Counted from the first letter of the stretch, positions 47,265 to 58,513 are shown. The stretch: 64,000 bases of DNA from Microvirga massiliensis (GCF_001006805.1 NZ_LN811353.1:334487-398486); one strand, 5' to 3'. Notes: generated by a model not told the origin, from the letters alone. Numbers and translations are program-made.

Positions 47265-48502
47265 GAACGGTAATCACCGTTGATCTCGACATAGGCCTTC
47301 GTGAGATCGCAGGTCCACGCCGTCGCCTCGCCGCGACCAAGGCCGAGGTCAACCCGGATCACGATTTCGTCCCGCTTCATGTATTCGGAGGTCCGTGCCT
47401 CGTCGTAATCGGGATCACGCGCACCTTTCACCGCAACACGGATATCGCCGAACCAGATCGCGAGCTTGTCCCGTTCGGCCGGCTCGCCCGCCTTGCCGAC
47501 GGCCATCACGATGCGCCCCCAATTGGCATCCTCGCCGGCCATCGCGGTCTTCACGAGCGGCGAATTGGCGATCGACATCGCGATACGCCGGGCGGATGTC
47601 GTGCCCGTCGCTCCGGTGACCCGCACGGTCACGAACTTGCGCGCGCCTTCGCCGTCGCGTGCGACCTGCTGCGCGAGATCACGCAGTAGATCTTCGAGAG
47701 CCTGGCGGAAGGGCGCGAGTCTGCGGTCACTCGGAAGTGCGATCCGCGGCGCGCCACGATCGGCGGCTCCACCTGTCGCGAAGAGGAGCAGCGTGTCGGA
47801 TGTCGAGGTATCGCCGTCGACCGTCACGCAATTGAAGCTGCGATCGGCACCTTTGCGAAGGAGCGCCTGCAGGACCGGCGCGGCGATCGGCGCATCCGTG
47901 AACACGAAGGACAGCATCGTGGCCATGTCGGGAGCGATCATGCCCGCCCCCTTCGCGATGCCGTTGATCGTGACGTCGACACCACCGAGAGAGACCGTTC
48001 GCGTCGCGACCTTCGGAAAGGTATCCGTCGTCATGATCGCCTTGGCGGCGTCGAGCCATCCATCGGGAGTAGCCCGCTCGGCGCAGCTTTCGAGAACGTT
48101 CTCGAACTTGCTCGCATCGAGCGGCTCGCCGATGACACCGGTAGACGCGATATAGACCTGAGACGGGCGGCATCCCGCCGCACGCGCGGCGATGTCACTC
48201 GTCATCTTGACGGCCTCGGCGCCCTTTCGACCCGTGAACGCGTTGGCGTTGCCGGAATTCACGACGAGCGCGCGCGCCGATCCCTTCTCGAGATTGCGGC
48301 GGCACCAATCGACCGGCGCGGAGGGACATTTCGAACGGGTGAACACGCCGCCGACTGTAGTGTCCTTCGGCATCGAGACGAACAGGACATCGGTGCGGCC
48401 ACGGTAACGAATTCCCGCCTCCGCCGTGGCGATCCGGACTCCGTCGATGGCCGGCATGTCCGGATACGATTTCGGCGCGAGCGGCGAGATGGTCTTCGAC
48501 AT
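47261..48502 (-). CDS. argJ: Bifunctional glutamate N-acetyltransferase / amino-acid acetyltransferase
   Basis: 413 residues. Self-cleaving enzyme: the nucleophilic threonine sits in [18 protein letters not shown] (cleavage before Thr of ATML). [12 protein letters not shown] and [13 protein letters not shown] are further ArgJ marks. It moves acetyl from N-acetylornithine to glutamate, the cyclic route to arginine. The family's KGSGMIAPNMATM appears here as [13 protein letters not shown], a mild variation. Confidence 0.96.
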   Translation of the reverse strand: MSKTISPLAPKSYPDMPAIDGVRIATAEAGIRYRGRTDVLFVSMPKDTTVGGVFTRSKCPSAPVDWCRRNLEKGSARALVVNSGNANAFTGRKGAEAVKMTSDIAARAAGCRPSQVYIASTGVIGEPLDASKFENVLESCAERATPDGWLDAAKAIMTTDTFPKVATRTVSLGGVDVTINGIAKGAGMIAPDMATMLSFVFTDAPIAAPVLQALLRKGADRSFNCVTVDGDTSTSDTLLLFATGGAADRGAPRIALPSDRRLAPFRQALEDLLRDLAQQVARDGEGARKFVTVRVTGATGTTSARRIAMSIANSPLVKTAMAGEDANWGRIVMAVGKAGEPAERDKLAIWFGDIRVAVKGARDPDYDEARTSEYMKRDEIVIRVDLGLGRGEATAWTCDLTKAYVEINGDYRS

Positions 48503-48748
48503 TCAGGGAGGCTCCGGTCGGCCCGGATCGGGGCCACGCTGCGCAAGAAGCGGCGAGGTGCCGAGTCTCATACCTCATTGTCAAGCCCGTGTCCGCCTGG
48601 ACACATGGTCGAGGTGTCCCCGACTGCTATGCACTCCTCGGCCGCAGGTTCGGCCAGATGCGCGCGACTTTCCGGATTCGAGCCCATCGGAACGCGGCGA
48701 CCAACGCCCGTTGATCCTCATTCCGAAGCAACGATCGAAGGTGAGTTC

Positions 48749-48964
48749 ATGAGCGGCAACAAGCACCCGAAGACGCAGCCGAAGGATCGTCCGCGCAACG
48801 ACCTCAAGATCGTTCCTGGGATCGGTCACTCAAAGGGCTCGTACATGACGGGCGAGGATCCACGCCTTCTCGATGCAGGCTCGACTGTCGAGGGCGACGT
48901 CGAGAACGAGACGAACCGCGAGGGTGGAGTCGGTCCCAACCGTCTCGGCCGGACCAATCGCTGA
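48749..48964 (+). CDS. Small hydrophilic protein, unknown function
   Basis: 71 residues from ATG 48749 with GAAGGTGAG upstream. Highly polar, no hydrophobic core (GNKHPKTQPKDRPRNDLK, VEGDVENETNREGG), so probably disordered. No domain recognised. Composition is like that of small stress-related proteins, which is only a resemblance. Divergent from argJ and convergent with the parvulin gene. Confidence 0.6.
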   Translation: MSGNKHPKTQPKDRPRNDLKIVPGIGHSKGSYMTGEDPRLLDAGSTVEGDVENETNREGGVGPNRLGRTNR

Positions 48965-48989
48965 TCGGAGGCTGTGCTTGCAGCGTCGG

Positions 48990-49076
48990 TGCGGCAGCCC
49001 TCATCCGGCTGCTGTGCGCCTCGCCTCTCCTTGGCGGGTAAGGGGACACGCTATGCATGAGGCGCAGCGTGTCCCC
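48990..49076. repeat. Shortened CCTCTCC-family repeat and terminator hairpin
   Basis: CCCTCATCCGGCTGC, CGCCTCTCC and GGCGGGTAAGGGG repeat the outer parts of the element at 11838-11968 with the middle deleted. Directly following, GGGGACACGCT at 49042-49052 pairs with AGCGTGTCCCC at 49066-49076, a strong hairpin that probably terminates the parvulin gene on the minus strand. Confidence 0.8.
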
Positions 49077-49095
49077 CGCCGAAATTCTCTCTTCG

Positions 49096-50004
49096 TCAGG
49101 GCTGCTTCTGCTCGACGAGGTTGCCCTTCTCGTCGAGGCGTTCGATCTTGGCCTTCTGGCGCAGCCCGAGGACGAGGTCCTGCTGGGCCTTGCGGCCGAG
49201 ATAGGTGTCGATCTGCTCCCGCATCTCCTCGAAGGTCGGCACCGGGCGATCGCGCTTCTCCTCGACCTTGATGATGTGCCAGCCGAACTGGGTCTTCACC
49301 GGCTCCGAGATCTGTCCGGGCTCGAGCTTGAAGGCGGCCTCGGCGAAGGGCTCGACCATTCGGTCCTTCGAGAAGAACCCGAGATCGCCGCCCTCGGACT
49401 TAGAGCCGGGATCGGTCGACAATTCGCTCGCGACCTTCTCGAAATCCTCTCCGCCGCGGACCCGGGCGAGAGCCGCCTTTGCGGCATCCTCGCTCTCCAC
49501 CAGGATGTGTCTGGCCCTGACTTCTGGCTCCGGCTTCAGGTTCTTGACGGTCTCGTCATAGAGCTTCTTGGCCGCTTCCGGAGAGACCGCCTTGGCGGCC
49601 TCACGCTCGAGATATTCGTCGAGCAGCGCTTTGTCTCGCGCATAGGCGAGCTTGCGGGCGAAGTCGGCGCTGTCGCCGACCTTGGCGGCTTCCGCGGCCC
49701 GGGCGCCGAGCTTCAGGTCGATAAGATATCCGATCAGCAGGTCGCGCTTTTGGGTATCCGGGACGCCCGGGATCTGGAGAGCCGGATCGTCCGAAGCGAC
49801 CGCCAAATCTCCCTCAGTGATCGCGTTGCCGTCGACGCGAGCGACCACCTTGTCCTTGTCGGGTGTCGCGGTAGCAGCCTGCGACTGGGCCGGAGAGGCC
49901 GGTGCAGCGGGAGCGGCGGGTGACTGCCCTGTCTGAGCCAGGGCGGCTCCCGAGGCAAGCAACGCAAGAACAGCCGGGGCGAGGAGGCGCGTACGGGGCA
50001 TCAT
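49096..50004 (-). CDS. Periplasmic parvulin-type peptidyl-prolyl isomerase
   Basis: 302 residues starting at ATG 50004 (a second ATG follows immediately). Sec signal (LLAPAVLALLASGAALAQ), Ala/Pro-rich linker, SurA-like helical N-terminal domain, and a PpiC rotamase domain at about 162-252 (VRARHILVE, GGDLGFFSKDRMVEPFAEAA, FGWHIIKVEE). Folds exported proteins in the periplasm. It is divergent from secA, so translocation and folding genes share a 408-bp control region. Confidence 0.93.
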   Translation of the reverse strand: MMPRTRLLAPAVLALLASGAALAQTGQSPAAPAAPASPAQSQAATATPDKDKVVARVDGNAITEGDLAVASDDPALQIPGVPDTQKRDLLIGYLIDLKLGARAAEAAKVGDSADFARKLAYARDKALLDEYLEREAAKAVSPEAAKKLYDETVKNLKPEPEVRARHILVESEDAAKAALARVRGGEDFEKVASELSTDPGSKSEGGDLGFFSKDRMVEPFAEAAFKLEPGQISEPVKTQFGWHIIKVEEKRDRPVPTFEEMREQIDTYLGRKAQQDLVLGLRQKAKIERLDEKGNLVEQKQP

Positions 50005-50412
50005 AGACTGGCAGATCCTTTTTCGGTCCCGGTGGTGCATGGCCGCCGGATGCGGGGCGATCGTTGGCGAAGTTCGAGAACCTTTGCAAGCGAGGCTGTG
50101 CGTCACGGGCCCGTGAGGGGGGATCGGCGCAACGTGTTCGCCACGAGGCCGAGCGTCATCTACGCGAGACCGGGCGATAGGACTGTGAGCAAAGGGGCTT
50201 TTCGTTCGAGCCCGGTTGTCCTATGCCGTAGGGGGCATTGCCGGGATCCTCCGCGTCAGGCCACCGCAGCCGCGCTGCCGGCCGGAGGGGTATCGGGAAC
50301 GGCTCGGCCGGCTTCGCGCGGGCCGCAGCCTACCGGATGCACTTTTCAGCAATTATGTCTATAAGGCGGCCCCGTCCGCCCCCGACCTTATCGATGAATT
50401 CAAAGGCACCCG
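50005..50412. other. Divergent control region of the parvulin gene and secA
   Basis: 408 bp without a credible gene. It must hold two outward promoters. Near secA there is CAGCAATTATGTCTATAAGG (50348-50367), whose TATAAG could be a -10, but no convincing -35 goes with it. No SecM-like arrest peptide was found upstream of secA. Confidence 0.5.
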
Positions 50413-53220
50413 ATGTTCGGCTCGATCGCGAAGAAAATCTTCGGCTCGGTCAATGACCGCCGCCTGAAGTCGTACCGCCCGAAGGTGGCGGCCATCAATG
50501 CGCTCGAGGCCGAACTCGAAAAACTCTCCGACGAGGAGCTCCGCGCCCGGACCGACGCGTTGCGAGCCGAACTCGCGGCCGGGAAAAACCTCGACGACCT
50601 GCTCGTCCCGGCCTTCGCCACGGTCCGCGAGGCCGCCAAGCGGACCCTCGGCCAGCGGCATTTCGACGTCCAGTTGATCGGCGGGATGGTCCTCCACGAG
50701 GGTGGGATCGCCGAGATGCGCACCGGTGAAGGCAAGACGCTCGTCGCGACCCTGCCGGTCTACCTCAATGCGCTCGCGGGCAACGGCGTCCACGTCGTCA
50801 CGGTGAACGATTATCTTGCCCGCCGCGACTCGGAGTGGATGGGGCAGATCTATCGCTTCCTCGGCATGTCGGTCGGCGTGATCGTCCATGGTCTCGACGA
50901 TACCGAGCGGGCCGCGGCCTATGCTTGCGACATCACCTACGGGACGAACAACGAATACGGCTTCGATTATCTGCGCGACAACATGAAATACGAGCTCGCG
51001 CAGATGGTGCAGCGCGGGCATCACTACGCCATCGTCGACGAAGTCGACTCGATCCTGGTCGACGAGGCGAGAACGCCGCTCATCATTTCGGGGCCGGTCG
51101 ACGATCGCTCCGACCTCTACATGGCGGTGGACATCTTGATTCCGCGTTTGCGGAAGGGCGATTTCGAAGTCGACGAGAAGCAGCGCGCGGTTTCTCTGAC
51201 CGAGTCCGGGAACGAGCATATGGAAGAGCTCGTCCGCGAAGCCGGCCTGTTGCGGGAGGGGACGCTCTACGACGCCCAGAACGCAACGCTCGTTCATCAC
51301 GTCAATCAGGCCCTGCGGGCGCATAGCCTGTTCCAGCGGGACAAGGACTACATCGTGCGCAACGGCGAGGTCGTCATCATCGACGAGTTCACGGGCCGCA
51401 TGATGCCGGGCCGGCGCTATTCCGAGGGGCTGCACCAAGCCCTCGAGGCGAAGGAGCGAGTGCAGATCCAGCCCGAGAACCAGACGCTCGCCTCGATCAC
51501 GTTCCAGAACTACTTCCGCCTATACGAGAAGCTCGCCGGCATGACGGGAACCGCCGCCACCGAGGCGGACGAGTTCCTCGAAATCTACAATCTGGAAGTC
51601 GTGGAAGTGCCGACCAACCGGCCCGTGGCCCGCGTCGACGAGGACGACGAGGTCTATCGGACCGCGGAGGAGAAGTACAAGGCGATCATCCGCGAGATCA
51701 AGGAAGCCTCGAGTCGCGGACAGCCGATCCTCGTCGGGACCACCTCGATCGAGAAGTCGGAATACCTGGCTGAACTCCTGCGCCGCGACGGCCTCACACA
51801 AATCGATTTCGGCGAGCCCAAGGCTCTGGAACCGCTCTACTCGGCCGTGCGGGAAGGCCGTGCCGTGAAGCATTTCGCGGTGCTCAACGCGCGCTTCCAC
51901 GAGCAGGAGGCCTTCATCGTCGCCGAAGCCGGTGTTCCGGGCGCGATCACGATCGCCACGAACATGGCGGGCCGCGGAACGGATATCCAGCTCGGCGGCA
52001 ACCTCAAGATGCGCATCGAGCAGGAAATCGACGGGCTCGAGGGCGATGCGCGCAAGGAAGCGGAAGACCGGATCGTTGCGGAGATCGCCGCCTTCAAGGA
52101 GCGCGCCCTGCAGGCAGGCGGCCTCTACGTGCTCGGAACCGAGCGGCACGAATCCCGGCGCATCGACAACCAGCTTCGCGGCCGGTCGGGACGCCAGGGC
52201 GATCCGGGACGGTCGAAATTCTACCTGTCGCTGCAAGACGATCTCATGCGCATCTTTGGTTCGGAGCGCATGGACGGAATGCTCTCGAAGCTCGGCCTGA
52301 AGGAGGACGAGGCGATCGTCCATCCGTGGATCAACAAGGCGATCGAGCGGGCGCAGGCGAAAGTCGAGGCGCGCAACTTCGATACGCGCAAGAACATCCT
52401 CAAATACGACAACGTCATGAACGACCAGCGCAAGGTCGTGTTCGAGCAGCGCCGCGAGTTCATGGCCGAGGAGACCGTTCGCGATACGATCGACGAGATG
52501 CGCCAGGGCGTGATCGACGACATGGTTGCCCGTGCGATTCCCGAGAATGCCTACCCGGAGCAGTGGAACACGGCCGGCCTCAAGGAGGATGTTGCACGCC
52601 TCCTGAATCTCGATCTTCCCGTCGACGAATGGGCCCAGGAGGAAGGGATCGCGGACGAGGAGATCCGCGAGCGGCTCCGGAAGGCCGCGGACGAGGCCTA
52701 TGCACAGCGTATCGAGCGGAACACGCCCGAGGTGATGAACTATGTCGAGAAGCAGGTGCTGCTCCAGAGCCTCGACCATCTCTGGCGCGAGCACCTCGTC
52801 ACGCTCGACCATCTCCGTCAGGTGATCGGATGGCGCGGCTATGCGCAGCGCGATCCCCTCAACGAGTACAAGTCCGAGGCCTTCGATCTCTTCAACCATC
52901 TCGTGGGCCATCTGCGCGAGCAGGTCACTGGGCAGCTCATGCGGATCGAGGTGGTGTTCCAGCAGCCTGAGCCGGAGCTGCCGCCGATGTTCGCGCAGCA
53001 CCTCGATCCGGCGACCGGTGAGAACGAGTTCGAGAACGCGCAGGGCACCATGTTCGGCGCCGGGCCGGCAGCGAGCTTCGCCGCGGCATCGGACGGTGGA
53101 GTTGCCGTCGCGGAGCGGGATCCAGCTGATCCGTCGAGCTGGGGTCGGGTCGGGCGCAACGAGCCCTGCCCCTGCGGCTCCGGCAAGAAATACAAGCACT
53201 GCCACGGCCGCCTCGCCTGA
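50413..53220 (+). CDS. secA: Preprotein translocase ATPase SecA
   Basis: 935 residues. Walker [19 protein letters not shown]-type [20 protein letters not shown], preprotein cross-linking domain, and [15 protein letters not shown] of the second motor half. The C-terminal zinc site [14 protein letters not shown] binds SecB. Drives post-translational export through SecYEG. ATG 50413 with AAAGG upstream. Monocistronic with a strong terminator. Confidence 0.98.
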   Translation: MFGSIAKKIFGSVNDRRLKSYRPKVAAINALEAELEKLSDEELRARTDALRAELAAGKNLDDLLVPAFATVREAAKRTLGQRHFDVQLIGGMVLHEGGIAEMRTGEGKTLVATLPVYLNALAGNGVHVVTVNDYLARRDSEWMGQIYRFLGMSVGVIVHGLDDTERAAAYACDITYGTNNEYGFDYLRDNMKYELAQMVQRGHHYAIVDEVDSILVDEARTPLIISGPVDDRSDLYMAVDILIPRLRKGDFEVDEKQRAVSLTESGNEHMEELVREAGLLREGTLYDAQNATLVHHVNQALRAHSLFQRDKDYIVRNGEVVIIDEFTGRMMPGRRYSEGLHQALEAKERVQIQPENQTLASITFQNYFRLYEKLAGMTGTAATEADEFLEIYNLEVVEVPTNRPVARVDEDDEVYRTAEEKYKAIIREIKEASSRGQPILVGTTSIEKSEYLAELLRRDGLTQIDFGEPKALEPLYSAVREGRAVKHFAVLNARFHEQEAFIVAEAGVPGAITIATNMAGRGTDIQLGGNLKMRIEQEIDGLEGDARKEAEDRIVAEIAAFKERALQAGGLYVLGTERHESRRIDNQLRGRSGRQGDPGRSKFYLSLQDDLMRIFGSERMDGMLSKLGLKEDEAIVHPWINKAIERAQAKVEARNFDTRKNILKYDNVMNDQRKVVFEQRREFMAEETVRDTIDEMRQGVIDDMVARAIPENAYPEQWNTAGLKEDVARLLNLDLPVDEWAQEEGIADEEIRERLRKAADEAYAQRIERNTPEVMNYVEKQVLLQSLDHLWREHLVTLDHLRQVIGWRGYAQRDPLNEYKSEAFDLFNHLVGHLREQVTGQLMRIEVVFQQPEPELPPMFAQHLDPATGENEFENAQGTMFGAGPAASFAAASDGGVAVAERDPADPSSWGRVGRNEPCPCGSGKKYKHCHGRLA

Positions 53221-53244
53221 GCGCAGGACTGAGGTAAAAAAAGC

Positions 53245-53275
53245 AATGGGCGCTGCTCCGCGAGCAGCGCCCATT
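53245..53275 (+). terminator. Rho-independent terminator of secA
   Basis: AATGGGCGCTGCTC at 53245-53258 and GAGCAGCGCCCATT at 53262-53275 form a perfect 14-bp stem with a three-base loop followed by TT. An A-run precedes it (GGTAAAAAAAGC), so it could also work in reverse. It begins 24 bp after the secA stop. Confidence 0.9.
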
Positions 53276-53483
53276 TTCGTGTCAGGACAACAGTGCCGAG
53301 CAGCGAGGACCGGGGGCGAAGGTTGCGGCGACGATGCCCAAGGTCATGATGGGGATTCAATCATGGTCTCCGACACGGACCAATGCACCCACATCCGACC
53401 TTCCCACGCGACCTGCCCGCATCAGATTCACACGCTGACCCTATACGGTAGCCACGTGCTGGCTGGCCCGAAAGGACATCCTC

Positions 53484-54140
53484 TTGGAAATCATTCAGTT
53501 CCTGCTCGACTTCATCCTGCATGTGGACAAGTACCTAGAAGCCTTCGTCGGAGCCTACGGAGTCTGGGTGTATGCGCTGCTGTTCATCATTGTGTTCGTG
53601 GAAACCGGTGTGGTGGTCATGCCGTTCCTGCCGGGGGACTCGCTGCTGTTCATCGTAGGTGCACTCAGCGGCGCAGGCATGATGGACTTTTCGCTGGCCT
53701 GCACCGTGCTGCTGGCCGCGGCCGTACTTGGCGACCAGTGCAATTACCGAATCGGGCGTGCGATCGGTCCCAAGGTATTCCAGTGGGAGGATTCGCGCTG
53801 GTTCAACCGCCGCGCCTTCGACCAAGCCCATGCGTTCTACGAGCGCTGTGGCGGCATTACCATCGTGGTGGCGCGCTTCATGCCTTTCATCCGCACCTTC
53901 GCGCCGTTCGTGGCGGGCGTCGCGCACATGAGCCGCACCAAGTTTACGCTGTTCAATGTGGGCGGAGCCGTTCTGTGGGTGCTGGGCATTGCGACGGCGG
54001 GCTTCTTCTTCGGCAATCTTGCCTGGGTACGCGAGCACCTGGACAAGATCATCTGGGGCCTGATCCTGGTGCCGGGGCTGATCGCCATCTTCGGCGCGTG
54101 GCGCGCGGGCCAGACTGACCGCGTCCGCTCAGCCGGCTGA
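53484..54140 (+). CDS. DedA-family membrane protein
   Basis: 218 residues from a TTG at 53484, supported by GAAAGGA eight bases upstream; no ATG or GTG nearby fits the conserved N-terminus. VVMPFLPGDSLLFIVGALSG, GDQCNYRIGRAIG and FMPFIRTFAPFVAGVAHMSR are the DedA/SNARE-associated signature, the last with the essential arginines. Members flip undecaprenyl phosphate or phosphatidylethanolamine and support pH homeostasis. From memory the opening sequence is closest in style to Burkholderiales DedA proteins, so lateral origin is possible. Confidence 0.92.
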   Translation: MEIIQFLLDFILHVDKYLEAFVGAYGVWVYALLFIIVFVETGVVVMPFLPGDSLLFIVGALSGAGMMDFSLACTVLLAAAVLGDQCNYRIGRAIGPKVFQWEDSRWFNRRAFDQAHAFYERCGGITIVVARFMPFIRTFAPFVAGVAHMSRTKFTLFNVGGAVLWVLGIATAGFFFGNLAWVREHLDKIIWGLILVPGLIAIFGAWRAGQTDRVRSAG

Positions 54141-54182
54141 GCGAATCCGGCGCGGACCGTGGGGCAGGCAGATGAACTCTGC

Positions 54183-55418
54183 TCAGTTCCGGGTCGAGGG
54201 TGAACTCGACGACCAGAGCGTGGTCAGGCCGGACAGCATCCGCTCATACAGGGGCTTATCCGATTCAGGCGATGCCGACGTAGCTGCAGCAGCCATCTGA
54301 GGCGGCGCAGCGAGGGCCGGAGCGTTCGGTGCCACGCGAGGCGATACCGCCCTCGGAGTCTGTGGGATCGGGGAGGCCGCAGGGGCGGGGGCTGCGAAGG
54401 CGAGCGCGGAAGAAGGCGGCTCCTTCGGCCGGCCGTTCACATCCAGCACGATTTCATGCGGGCCGGCAGCCAGAGCCTCCGGCCGGCTGACATCGCCCAG
54501 GCGGCGGCTCCTGGTCTGGCTGTCGACGGCGAACGCGCCATCCGCAGAGGCAAAGTTCTGGCGGAAGCTCTGATGCTGGCCGCCATCCTGATAGACGAGC
54601 TTGATGGGCTCGACTCCCTTGGCCACGAGTGCCGCGACTTCCTGCTCGTCGCGCGTCTGTTTCACCGCGACGGCCGGCTCGAGGGCCGGCGAGCAATTGC
54701 CCTGCGCGACGTCGGCTCCGCCGAAGACGTAGCGCTTGCCGCAGACGGCGACCTTCGGCTCCTGGCCGACGGCCTCGAAGTAGTCCGAGCCTTCCTTCAG
54801 GTTCTTCCAGAACGGCATGTTCTGGTCGAGCCGGTGCTGCGCGATGTTCTTGGGCGTCATCCGGAACGGATAGGACTGAAACTGGAAGGTGCGCTGGCCT
54901 CCGGCGAAAGACTCGCGGGCAATGGCGTAGACTTCGGCGATCACCTCGTCGGTCATCGCAAAGCAGCCGCGCGAAGAGCAGGAACCGTGCACCATGAGAT
55001 GCGATCCCGTGCGCCCATGCGCACGGTCGAAGGCATTTGGGTAGCCGGTATCGAAGGACAGATAGTAGCTGGAATTCGGGTTCATCTGCGCGGGCGTGAT
55101 CGCGTAGAAGCCCTCGGGAGCCTGCCGGTCCCCCTCCCGGACCTTCGGTCCGAGCTGGCCGGACCAGCGGCAGATCGGGTAGGTCTTCAACAGGGCGAAG
55201 CGGCCGTCCGAGCCCCGCTTCCAGACCTCGAGCTCCGACTCCTTCTTGTAGGAGCGAATCACGATCGGATCGTTTTTTGACATCCCCTTGCTCGCCATGA
55301 GGGCAAGGGTCGACGGCGGAATGGGCGAGAGGTGACGCGAACTGCGCTGAAAGCCGTCGTCCTGGCAGGCCGCCAACGCAAGCACGAGCGCGGCAGCCGC
55401 TCCGAAACGCTTCATCAT
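54183..55418 (-). CDS. Lipoprotein L,D-transpeptidase (YkuD-type, YafK-like)
   Basis: 411 residues (start at 55418 or the ATG of the next codon). A lipoprotein signal (LVLALAACQDDG) puts it in the envelope. The YkuD motif HGSCSSRGCFAMTDEVIAEV holds the catalytic Cys. Relatives of YafK attach, cross-link or hydrolyse peptidoglycan-lipoprotein bonds. The C-terminal 90 residues are Ala/Pro-rich and not part of the catalytic fold. Convergent with dedA; 169 bp downstream of accA on the same strand. Confidence 0.88.
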   Translation of the reverse strand: MMKRFGAAAALVLALAACQDDGFQRSSRHLSPIPPSTLALMASKGMSKNDPIVIRSYKKESELEVWKRGSDGRFALLKTYPICRWSGQLGPKVREGDRQAPEGFYAITPAQMNPNSSYYLSFDTGYPNAFDRAHGRTGSHLMVHGSCSSRGCFAMTDEVIAEVYAIARESFAGGQRTFQFQSYPFRMTPKNIAQHRLDQNMPFWKNLKEGSDYFEAVGQEPKVAVCGKRYVFGGADVAQGNCSPALEPAVAVKQTRDEQEVAALVAKGVEPIKLVYQDGGQHQSFRQNFASADGAFAVDSQTRSRRLGDVSRPEALAAGPHEIVLDVNGRPKEPPSSALAFAAPAPAASPIPQTPRAVSPRVAPNAPALAAPPQMAAAATSASPESDKPLYERMLSGLTTLWSSSSPSTRN

Positions 55419-55587
55419 GGGGAACCCCGCGAACCTGACGAGCCGGGCTTGAACGCCCGATCTCTCCCCAACTGCCTAATTGGTTAGCCTTAACTTGCTG
55501 TTACCGCAAGCGCACAAGGTTCGCGTCTCCCTTGTCTTCCACCGTCTGGTTAACTCAACGTAAACCCAGGCGCCCGCCTCGCGAGGA

Positions 55588-56541
55588 TCAGAGCTGCCGC
55601 CCGATGGCCAGGAATTTCGCGGCGCGGTGATCGCGCAGCTCGGAAGGCCCCATGTTGCCGAGCTCCGTCAGGGCGCTCTCGATGGCTTCGCCGGCCGCCT
55701 GAATGGCCGCTTCGGGTGAACGATGCGCGCCGCCGGTCGGCTCCGCGATGATCCCGTCGATCACGCCGAGCCGCAGAAGATCCTGGGCGGTGATCTTCAT
55801 GTTGGTGGCGGCGTCCTGTGCCCGGGAGGGATCGCGCCAGAGGATAGAGGCGGCGCCCTCGGGAGAGATTACGCTGTAGATCGCGTGCTCCAGCATGAGC
55901 ACCTTGTTCGCCGTTGCGATCGCGATAGCGCCCCCGGAGCCGCCCTCGCCGATGACCACGGATACGTTGGGAACTCCCAGGGACAGTTGCATCTCGGTCG
56001 AGCGGGCGATGGCCTCGGCCTGGCCGCGCTCTTCGGCCTCGATTCCGGGATAGGCGCCTGCCGTGTCCACAAAGGCGATGACTGGCAGCCCGAAGCGGTC
56101 CGCGAGCTCCATGAGGCGCACCGCCTTGCGATAGCCCTCCGGCCGCGCCATGCCGAAATTGTGGCGTATGCGCGTTTCCGTGGTCGAGCCCTTTTCCTGG
56201 CCGATGACGCAGACCGGCTGGCCCCGGAAACGCCCGAAGCCGCCGACCACCGCCTCGTCCTCGGCGAACTTGCGGTCCCCGGCCAGGGGCGTGAACTCGG
56301 TGATCAAGCCCCCGCAATAGTCCAGAAAATGAGGGCGTTGCGGATGTCGCGCGACGAGCGTCTTCTGCCACGGCGTGAGCGCGGCATAGAGATCCTTCAG
56401 GGCTCCGGCGGCCTTTGCTTCGAGGCGCGCGATATCGTCCGTAATCGAGACGGCATCGCCCTTCTCGCCGAGAGCCTTGAGTTCTTCGACCTTGGCCTCG
56501 AGTTCGGCCACGGGCTTTTCGAAGTCGAGATAGCTGCGCAT
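55588..56541 (-). CDS. accA: Acetyl-CoA carboxylase carboxyltransferase subunit alpha
   Basis: 317 residues from the ATG at 56541 ([20 protein letters not shown] in its first 20), the normal length. The crotonase-like fold has [39 protein letters not shown] and the AccA ending [15 protein letters not shown]. With AccD it moves CO2 from biotin to acetyl-CoA, the committed step of fatty-acid synthesis. The reading frame extends upstream to 57066, but that part is antisense to the next gene. Confidence 0.96.
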   Translation of the reverse strand: MRSYLDFEKPVAELEAKVEELKALGEKGDAVSITDDIARLEAKAAGALKDLYAALTPWQKTLVARHPQRPHFLDYCGGLITEFTPLAGDRKFAEDEAVVGGFGRFRGQPVCVIGQEKGSTTETRIRHNFGMARPEGYRKAVRLMELADRFGLPVIAFVDTAGAYPGIEAEERGQAEAIARSTEMQLSLGVPNVSVVIGEGGSGGAIAIATANKVLMLEHAIYSVISPEGAASILWRDPSRAQDAATNMKITAQDLLRLGVIDGIIAEPTGGAHRSPEAAIQAAGEAIESALTELGNMGPSELRDHRAAKFLAIGRQL

Positions 56542-56735
56542 CAGGTTCCGGTTGGAGACGCCAGCGGGCCGGCCGCCGGAAAGCGGCGGACACTGGCCAT
56601 TCGCTGCGGCCAAGTCAAGGCAAGGCGGATTTGCCGTTCCCCTGAGCTTTTCCCTGAGAGGCACGGGATATCCTCGCTCTGCTTCGTCACGAGCAGGGCG
56701 TCCTGACCGCTCTGCGGCGCGTGCGATTTTTCGGT

Positions 56736-57479
56736 TCAGCCTTGTGCGTCGCGCCGTGCTGCGGCAGCTGGGGTGAAGACCGGCGACAGGCGATAAACGC
56801 GCCGCACGGGACGAACGGTGATCGCCCGATAGAGCTGCTTCGTCGCCTCGACGACATGAAGGCCGGCAAAGGGCAGGGAGAAGCCCGACCCGACGCGCTC
56901 CCAGATCTGGGCCGTCCGGAGCAGGAAGCGGCTGCGCAAGGGTGGAACGTACAGAGTCTCGGCCCACCGCTCCGGCGAAAAGAGGGTCTGGCGCATCAGG
57001 GCCTTCAACTGCGTCCGGCTGTAAGGCTGCCCATAACCGAACGGCGTCGTGTCCATCCGGGCCCACAGACCCCGGCGGTTCGGTGCCACCAGGATCAGGC
57101 GGCCGCCCGGCGTCAGGACACGCCAGATTTCATGAAGGAGCTCGTTCGGGTTCTCGACGATCTCCAAACCGTGTACGACGAGAACCCGGTCGATCGAGGC
57201 ATCGGGAAGCGGCATCATCGTGAGATCGACGAGAGCCGTTGCGGAGGCGCCGCTGGCCGGCCAGTTCACGACGCCCTGGCTCGCAGGCATGAAAGCGAGC
57301 GTCCGCTCGGCATCCGACCGCACCGGCACGAGATACGGGACGGCATAGCCGAGACCCAGTACGCGAAGGCCGACGAGCGGCCCCCAGAACTGGCCGATCG
57401 AACGGCCGACGAGGCGCTGGGTCACGCGCCCCAGCGCACTCCCGTAGAACGCTCGCAGATCGGTGACGTCGACGCCCAT
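56736..57479 (-). CDS. Class I methyltransferase, divergent from gloB
   Basis: 247 residues from ATG 57479. A type 11 methyltransferase fold in which the SAM motif is reduced to [40 protein letters not shown] and [20 protein letters not shown] are the later motifs. This family sits beside gloB in most alphaproteobacteria, though the substrate is unknown. Shared 167-bp spacer with gloB. Confidence 0.85.
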   Translation of the reverse strand: MGVDVTDLRAFYGSALGRVTQRLVGRSIGQFWGPLVGLRVLGLGYAVPYLVPVRSDAERTLAFMPASQGVVNWPASGASATALVDLTMMPLPDASIDRVLVVHGLEIVENPNELLHEIWRVLTPGGRLILVAPNRRGLWARMDTTPFGYGQPYSRTQLKALMRQTLFSPERWAETLYVPPLRSRFLLRTAQIWERVGSGFSLPFAGLHVVEATKQLYRAITVRPVRRVYRLSPVFTPAAAARRDAQG

Positions 57480-57646
57480 ACCGCAATGCCCCACCCGAAG
57501 CCTTCATGGGGGCTTCGGGAGGCCCATGCAAGCACAGAGCCGTAGGCTGGGAAGATCGGCTCGATCTTTCGCTGGGGAGTGCGCCATGGACCTGTTCTTG
57601 GAGTGCCGGCGTTCCATGATAGACAACACGAAAGACGGGAGAGATC

Positions 57647-58414
57647 ATGCCAGCCGAAATCCATGTTTTCAGATGCCTCGAGGACAATATCGGGGTGCTG
57701 GTTCGGGATGCCACGACGGGCGCATGCGCGTCGATCGATGTGCCCGAGGCGCGCGCCGTGTTGCGCGCCCTCGAAGAGCACAATTGGCGGCTTACGGATA
57801 TCCTGGTGACGCATCGGCACGGCGACCACGTCCAGGGCATACCCGAGGTCAAGAGCAAGACCGGCTGCCGGGTGGTGGGCCCCGCCAAGGCTGCAGGACA
57901 GGTCCGGACGCTCGATGAGACCGTGCGGGAAGGCGACAGAGTTGCGGTCGGCGACCTCACGCTGGAAGTCTGGGAGACCCCCGGACATTGCGCGGATCAC
58001 GTCTCCTACTGGTGTCCCTCGGAATCCGTGCTCTTCTGCGGCGACACCCTGTTCACGATGGGCTGCGGGCGGGTGTTGGAAGGGAGTCCGGCGGATCTCT
58101 GGAAATCCCTCGAGCGGATCGCAAGCCTGCCTGCCGACACGACCATTTATTGCGGGCACGATTACACGCTGTCGAATGCGCGTTTCGCCCGGGCGGCGGA
58201 CCCGAACAATCCCGAAGTGGCGCGGCGCCTCGAGGAGGCCGAGGAGGCCCGCCGGACCGGGCGCCTGCTCGTTCCGACGACTCTCGCGGCAGAACAGGCG
58301 ACCAATCCATTCCTGCGCGCACGAGAGCCGGCCCTCGCCCGCGCCGTGGGGCTCGAGGAAGCCGAGCCCGTCGAGGTGTTCCGGGCACTTCGGGAGTGGA
58401 AGAACCGGTTCTAG
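57647..58414 (+). CDS. gloB: Hydroxyacylglutathione hydrolase (glyoxalase II)
   Basis: 255 residues. Metallo-beta-lactamase fold with THRHGDHVQG (two-metal site), TPGHCADHVSYW, LFCGDTLFTMGCGRVLEG and YCGHDYTLSNARFA; the C-terminal helical domain ends in VFRALREWKNRF. Releases lactate and glutathione from lactoylglutathione in methylglyoxal detoxification. ACGGGAGAG upstream of ATG 57647. Confidence 0.96.
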   Translation: MPAEIHVFRCLEDNIGVLVRDATTGACASIDVPEARAVLRALEEHNWRLTDILVTHRHGDHVQGIPEVKSKTGCRVVGPAKAAGQVRTLDETVREGDRVAVGDLTLEVWETPGHCADHVSYWCPSESVLFCGDTLFTMGCGRVLEGSPADLWKSLERIASLPADTTIYCGHDYTLSNARFARAADPNNPEVARRLEEAEEARRTGRLLVPTTLAAEQATNPFLRAREPALARAVGLEEAEPVEVFRALREWKNRF

Positions 58415-58513
58415 AGCCGTTTCCCTGCCGGGGATTCGGCACACGGTCCGTGATCTCACGCGTTTCTGTGCGGATGGGAGTCGCGTCGCAGGAACGTTCG
58501 AAGGGAACGCAGG

